From Glycine soja (taxonomy: Eukaryota > Streptophyta > Magnoliopsida > Fabales > Fabaceae), in contig NC_041005.1 in NCBI RefSeq assembly GCF_004193775.1, positions 7,194,501 through 7,258,500 on the forward strand: 64,000 nt of DNA. Reading direction: 5' to 3'. Within the stretch, counting starts at the first letter, position 1. The number at the start of each line of letters is the position of its first letter. Of the stretch, positions 58,945-64,000 are shown piece by piece. The position numbers and the translations under genes are program-made. The notes below the pieces were generated by a model. It worked only from the letters and a program-made list of their open reading frames with translations, was not told the DNA's origin and searched no databases.

Positions 58945-59530
58945 AATGTTTATAATGCTTTCTTGTATGGTGATCGAGACAAGAAAATGTATAAGAAGGT
59001 GCATTCAGGGATTTCATTTTCGCATGAAAAACTTTGTTGTCTCCAAAAGTCATTACATTAAAACGAGCACCCTAATGTTAGTATACAATGTTGGTTTGTG
59101 CTTTGAAACAATATGGTTTCAAGCAATCATAATCTAACTAATGTCTTTTTGATATGCAACTTAATGTATTGGTTCATGTTGGTTATCTCAATATTTTGGG
59201 TAGTAATGGTGATGCCATTAAGGCCTTCAAAACCTATTTTTGTGCATGTTTTCATATGAAGGATCTTAGAACTCTAAAATATTTTTGGGAGATTGAGATA
59301 GCTTGAATTCCAACTAGCATTTTTTTGTGCCAGTGAAAAATATGCATTGGATATCATTACTGAAGTAGTTTGTTGGGGGTCAAACTCATTGGTTTTCTTT
59401 TAAATCCAAACCACCATTTTCTTGCCCTATGCATATGGTTGCACAATTCATGCAAAGACCACATTAAGATCATTGGAACCTGCTCTATGAGCTCGAAGTT
59501 TCCTTCATAACTCGTAAAACTTTTCCATGG
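58945..59530 (+). pseudogene. Ty1/copia reverse transcriptase remnant
   Basis: 58945-59060 reads NVYNAFLYGDRDKKMYKKV and EKLCCLQKS, matching DVxNAFLxGDLxEEVYMxxP...VCxLxKSLYGLKQ. 59160-59330 reads LVHVGYLNILGSNGDAIKAF, then CFHMKDLRTLKYFWEIEIA. After frameshifts KYALDIITEV and AQFMQRPH-DHWN follow. The catalytic YVDD is VGYL, so the active site is destroyed. Several stops and frameshifts are present. It is unrelated in position and strand to the copia element at 28-36 kb. Confidence 0.8.
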
Positions 59531-60689
59531 TGATTCCTTTCATGCCTCATTTCATAGGGGACCCAAAAATGACTCTATTTCATTATATTACATTCATATA
59601 CTAATTTCATTTATTTAATATCCCTATCTTTGGTGTTACTGAGACAAGAGATGTTGTTTCTAGTCTATCTATTTCTATAAATCAAAAATTCTGAAAAATG
59701 GAAAGTTGAAAAATCATTATATAATAATCCAAAAATTGTAATAGAAATATAATCCAGAAATTACAATAGAAAAGAAAAAGAGAGGTTAGAGATGATTTTT
59801 CAATCTTTTATACTGGATAATCTAGTATTCTTATGCATGAAAATAATTAATTCGATAGTTATAGTCGGGTTCTATTATGAATTTCTTACCACATTTTCTA
59901 TATGACCTTTCTTATCTCTTGCTTTTTCGAGCTAAGCTTGTGAGAGAAGGGACTGAAAAGAAAATATCAGCAATAACTAAATTTATGTATTATGTATTAT
60001 TTGAAAGATAATTCAAGCCAATGGATTTTATTATGTGTTGACGGTAAAGTGTTACATACCTTTAAAGTTTTACATCGAAAATAAATAACATAAAAAAAAA
60101 TATATTTCACTATTATATCCAAAGTTTCATAATAAAAAATTAATTCTCTTTTAGTTCTTTTTGATCTTATATATACAATAATTTATTAAATATGGAGACA
60201 TAGAGAAAATTTCAAAGTTAGTATGATTTTTTTTGTCTTTTTATTTTTTAATTTTTAACTTTAGATTGTTAGAATATTTGTGTGTTAATTTTTTTTAAGT
60301 TAGGAATTTTTTTTAATTAAAAACGAAATTATTTGATTTGGTTTGATAATTTTTTTAAAAAAATATACTCACAATTATTTTCTATAAGACTACGCATCTT
60401 TAGAGTTTCTAATGCTTTAAGAACCACATCAAAATAAAATATTGTTAGTTTTTTACCTTATCTTTTCTTTTCTCTTATTTATCAACTAAAAATGCTAGTA
60501 AAATAAATATTCGCACGATTAATTTGGGGCGATTATTTATAACATATGTTGTAGGGGTATTGTGATATTTGACTTTAACCTTTCCCCGTGCAAAAGCCAT
60601 TCTCGAACCTAACAAACATTTTGAAATTTTAGCGTTATCTGATTTTCCAAATTTTAATAAAATTTGTGACGGCTTTTAAAATAAGCATT
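59531..60689. other. Intergenic DNA
   Basis: AT-rich; no gene or element boundary recognised. Confidence 0.4.
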
Positions 60690-61260
60690 TTACACTAATA
60701 ATAATAATAATAATAATTACAGTAAAAAAAGATGAAATAATAACAGCAATATTAATGCCGTCTAAAAAGATAATATTAAATAAAAATATTATTATTACTA
60801 TTATTTTTTTAGTCACTAATATTGTTATTATTATTGTTTTATCTATTATTGTCAACGTAATAATAATATAAGTCAAAATAATAATAAATATTATATATAT
60901 GAATATAAAAACAAATAAAAGTTGGAGTTTCGTAGTAAAAAAGGAAGGATCGATAGAGGAAATTGTGAGTTCTAATTTCTCCATTAATAAAAATTAATAA
61001 TTAATATTTATTGATAAAAATATTTATATATAATAATAATAAAAAAATAATTATTAATACCAGAATTAAAATAGTATTAATTTAGTAAAAAAATAATAAT
61101 ATTATTATTTTTTACCTCATTAATATTATTTTTATTCATTTATCTGTTATTATTGTTTATTATTGTTAGTATTATTGTGAAAATAACAATAATAATGAGT
61201 CAAATATTAGTAATAACAATGATTATTTTACAATAATAAATTGTAACCAATCTAATGTTT
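60690..61260. repeat. TAA/ATT trinucleotide-rich low-complexity block
   Basis: Dispersed runs of TAA and TTA triplets on both strands (for example 60699-60717, 60780-60800, 61095-61110 and 61140-61200), with intervening AT-rich DNA. The frames through it are Ile/Thr-rich artefacts. Confidence 0.7.
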
Positions 61261-61578
61261 TCCTTTAAAAAAAAAATCTAATGCAATGCGTATAAAATTC
61301 TTATTTTTAAAAATTAGGAAAAATGAAATAACAAAGCTCTCTTTCTCTCCCATTCTAATCTCTGTTTATCTTTCTGTGTATGTACTGGAAATCTAGAACT
61401 ACAAAGAATCCCTCTCTTTTTCGTTTCCCTCCGCAGGTCCCTAAAATTCCCTCTCATCAAACCCTAATTCCTGGTTGATCCTATCGGCCTCGTTTTTTAT
61501 CCATCGCCGAAGCAAATTTTTTTCTCCAATTTCTGTTGTTAATAATGTTTATTCAAACTCCATAATCTGTACTCATCG

Positions 61579-61644
61579 ATGATTCTGGAACCTTCACGAG
61601 TCTCCCTCTTCTTCATGGGCCAATGCCGCCCTTACGATGCCTGA
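61579..61644 (+). promoter_or_regulatory. Upstream ORF overlapping the kinase start
   Basis: A 21-codon frame starts at ATG 61579 (with a second in-frame ATG at 61615) and ends TGA at 61642-61644, out of frame with and overlapping the main ATG at 61637. It could lower translation of the kinase. Inferred from sequence only; it requires that transcription starts upstream of 61579. Confidence 0.4.
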
Positions 61645-63950
61645 GCTGCGTTCCCGGCCACGCAGAAACCGCCTTGTAGATAACGCAAACGCCGATGAAA
61701 TCGTGAGCGTTCGTGGAACCAGAGCGAGGAAGCTGAAAGACGATCAAGGAGTGAAGGAGAATATTAATAAGAAGAAGGTTTCTGGTAGGGTTTTGGAAGT
61801 GGAAGGCATGAATGAGTACGATAGTGGTGGCCGCAGTGCTGATAAGGCTCCCGAAGCTGAAGACGAAGGCACCACACCTCCTATTCCAGAGAAGGTGCAT
61901 TCTGTTTCACATTTCGCCACTTTCTCATTCTTGCATTTTCTCTGTCTGGTTTGATTATGTGAAATGATTTTTGTGAATATTAATCTATTGTTTGTTTTCT
62001 TTACGGACAGGTTCAAGTTGGTGGTTCCCCATTGTACAGAGTTGAGAGAAAACTTGGGAAAGGAGGATTTGGGCAGGTTTATGTTGGTCGGCGGCTAGGA
62101 GCTGCGAATTCTAATGAACGAGCTGGTGCCGGTGCTGTTGAGGTATGGTGTTAGTTAGGGTGTTGATTGATATTTGGTTAAAGAGTGTGTTTGACTGATG
62201 CATATTGGATATGTCATTGGTACGTATTGTTCTATTGATTGTAGATAGCCTTAAAATTTGAGCATAGAAGCAGCAAAGGGTGCAATTATGGACCCCCACA
62301 TGAGTGGCAGGTTTACAAGTGAGTTCACTATTTTTTCTTCCCGCAGGACGGAGTTGCTCTGCAGGGGTTGTTTTACTTTATTGTGGATATTAAGTTCTAA
62401 CTTTGCGATGATTATATCTTGTAGTGCATTAGGTGGTAGTCATGGTGTTCCGCGAGTTCATTATAAGGGACGGCAAGGTGACTACTATATTATGGTATGT
62501 GCTCGTGAAATTTTTAATAGATGGACAGAGGCTCGTGGTTGTCTCTGAATGTTTTTCTAATGAAATGTTGCATACAGGTCATGGATATACTTGGCCCTAG
62601 TCTGTGGGACGTTTGGAATAACAACAATCCTCACATGTGAGTATCTATCTGAAATGATATTGAAATGTAATGCATCTTATTTTTCTTAATGTTATAGAGA
62701 ATATTGAATAGCTAACTTTTATTTCTTTTTCCTTTTGGGTTTCAGGATGTCTACTGAAATGGTTGCATGTATTGCAATCGAGGCTATCTCCATATTAGAG
62801 AAGATGCATTCTAGAGGGTGATGCCCATTTTCCTGATTATGTTTATGATTTATTTCTGGATTTTATTTTCCTTGACAGATTGGTTACAGTTCAGAATGCT
62901 TCCCGACTAATAACCGTTGATTAGAAAATTATTAGTGGAGACTGTAACTAATTTAAGAGCTTATTATACATGTGCTTAATTTTCTCACATTCCTCAATAG
63001 CAATGCATAGCAGTTATTGCTTCATCATACCATGCTAAATTAGAATGGTGTCATTAGAATATATATATATATATATATAGGACATATCATATGGAAATGA
63101 TATGTGAGAATGAGAATGATCATTCTCATTCGTTAAATTAAAATGAAAGGTCAAGATTAAAACATTTTAAATTCAAATTAAAACCTCATTTAACCATAAA
63201 ATCTCTATAAGATTTACCAAACAAAAAATCAAATATTTTAAAGATTACGTCAAGATCATCACCTCATCGCAACCACCACCACCACCATCATCGCAGCCAT
63301 CACCACCATCATTGCTACCAACATGATCGTCATTGCCGCCATTGCTGCTGCTGCCACCACCTCCATGATCGCTGCCATAACCACCGTCATCGCCACCAAC
63401 ATAACCGTCGCTGCCACCACCGCCATGATCGCTGCTATGATCGCCATTGCCGCAGCGATGGTGGTGGTTGTGGTGACGATTTTGACGTAAATTAAATCTT
63501 TAAAATATTTAATTTTCTATTTGGTAAATCTTATAGAGATTTTATGATTAAATAAGACTTTAATTTGAATTTAAAATGTTTTAATTTTGACCTTTCATTC
63601 TAATCTGACGGATAAGAATGACCGTTCTCATTCTCTCATAAGAGGGTGATTCTCATATGATACGTCCTCTATATATATATATATATTTCAAATTATTTAA
63701 TACTTGAGTAGCAACTAGTGCTTTTAAATGCTTTATCATTCCGCACCAATGTAAGAGTTAGCATGGTATCAGCAGCAGCTACATGGATTGTTCATTTTTG
63801 GTATGATCACATTTCGTTGCAAGAACATTTCATCTTTATGCTGTCATTATTACAGATATGTGCACGGTGATGTAAAACCTGAGAACTTTTTGCTTGGACC
63901 CCCTGGAACTCCTAATGAAAAGAAGTTGTTTCTGGTTGATCTTGGATTAG
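61637..63950 (+). CDS. MLK/PPK-type casein kinase I, exons 1-7 (continues off the window)
   Basis: Exons: 61637-61894, 62011-62142, 62245-62318, 62425-62494, 62578-62636, 62746-62817, 63856-63950; all introns are GT-AG with consistent phase. The visible product is 254 residues: a basic, charged N-terminal tail ([12 protein letters not shown], residues 1-86), then the kinase N-lobe with G-loop [12 protein letters not shown] (102-107), VAIK-type lysine 134 (IALKFEHR), [14 protein letters not shown], catalytic loop HGDVKPEN (Asp227) and DLG (Asp250, in place of DFG). HGDVKPEN with DLG and the N-terminal tail are typical of plant MUT9-like/photoregulatory kinases, nuclear CK1 relatives that phosphorylate histone H3 and light-signalling proteins. 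The closest Arabidopsis relative by memory and synteny is MLK3 (At2g25760). The last exon in view is followed by GTAAGTAC, so the gene continues. Intron 6 holds a mobile element. Confidence 0.93.
63059..63079. repeat. (AT)n tract, left flank of the intron element
   Basis: About ten AT units directly abutting the GGAC start of the element at 63080; a matching TA tract lies at 63670-63686 on its other side. Confidence 0.9.
63080..63667. mobile_element. Non-autonomous inverted-repeat element inside a (TA)n tract, kinase intron 6
   Basis: 588 bases with ends GGACATATCATATG and (reverse complement) GGACGTATCATATG. Arms of about 170-190 bases (63080-63250 and 63475-63667) are imperfect inverted repeats sharing blocks such as ATCTCTATAAGATTTACCAA and TTAAAACATTTTAAATTCAAAT. 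The core (about 63251-63470) is a GC-richer imperfect trinucleotide block (CCACCACCATCATCGC...). (TA)n tracts flank both ends, as with the rice Micron elements, which sit in TA microsatellites. No transposase. Confidence 0.8.
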
Positions 63951-64000
63951 GTAAGTACATTAGCCTTGAAACTTTGATATGTCCATTGTCAATGAACATA

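Noticed and set aside
60676..60984. Ile-rich 102-codon frame
   Set aside because: It comes from TAA/ATT trinucleotide runs.
63259..63447. Met/Ala/Val-rich 62-codon frame in the intron element
   Set aside because: It is a translation of an imperfect trinucleotide repeat in a non-coding element core.
1..64000. CRISPR arrays, operons, phage or plasmid features
   Set aside because: The window is plant nuclear DNA; direct repeats seen are LTR-internal, microsatellite or foldback arms without regular spacer structure.

Overview
This is a 64 kb stretch of plant nuclear DNA. It has spliced genes with GT-AG introns, very AT-rich intergenic DNA, long (AT)n microsatellites and layers of decayed LTR retrotransposons, LINEs and foldback elements. 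The gene families and the LTR types (start motif TTGGCAAGTGTACCAAAT, GCGC-rich islands) suggest a legume, most likely soybean or a relative. That identification is from memory and was not tested by a search.

Genes, left to right: the 5' end of an SKM1-like LRR receptor kinase (minus, 1-585, running off the window); two DUF1677 cysteine-motif proteins (minus, 15553-16112 and 23096-23563), the first with an intron directly after its ATG; a seven-exon monoacylglycerol-lipase-type alpha/beta hydrolase (plus, 41156-44412); a broken lachrymatory-factor-synthase-like gene (minus, 46327-46740); an intronless DUF761 protein (plus, 53418-54011); and the first seven exons of an MLK/PPK-type casein kinase I (plus, 61637-63950, running off the window). 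From memory, the SKM1, DUF1677, LFS-like and MLK homologues are consecutive Arabidopsis genes (At2g25790 down to At2g25760), so the window looks like an expanded version of an old syntenic block.

Repeats fill the space between the genes. From 3.8 to 10.4 kb lie a decayed LTR with a primer-binding site, two solo LTRs with perfect 5-bp target duplications, and the gag-protease remains of an Athila-like Ty3/gypsy element into which the second solo LTR jumped. A third solo LTR of the same family lies inverted at 19.0-20.3 kb. A two-LTR Ty1/copia element with a disabled polyprotein occupies 28.4-36.1 kb on the minus strand. LINE or RNase H remnants lie at 13.4, 37.1 and 50.0 kb, and a copia reverse transcriptase remnant at 58.9 kb. 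Several inverted-repeat (foldback or MITE-like) elements are present, including one with tandem-repeat arms at 54.8-56.3 kb and one inside a (TA)n tract in a kinase intron at 63.1-63.7 kb.

The genes show no operon-like cooperation; they are independent nuclear genes. The most unusual structures are a scrambled, locally templated patch at 39.8-40.1 kb that includes a 30-bp inverted copy of the hydrolase core promoter, the DUF1677 gene whose first coding exon is only the ATG, the tandem-armed foldback element, and the microsatellite-embedded intron element.
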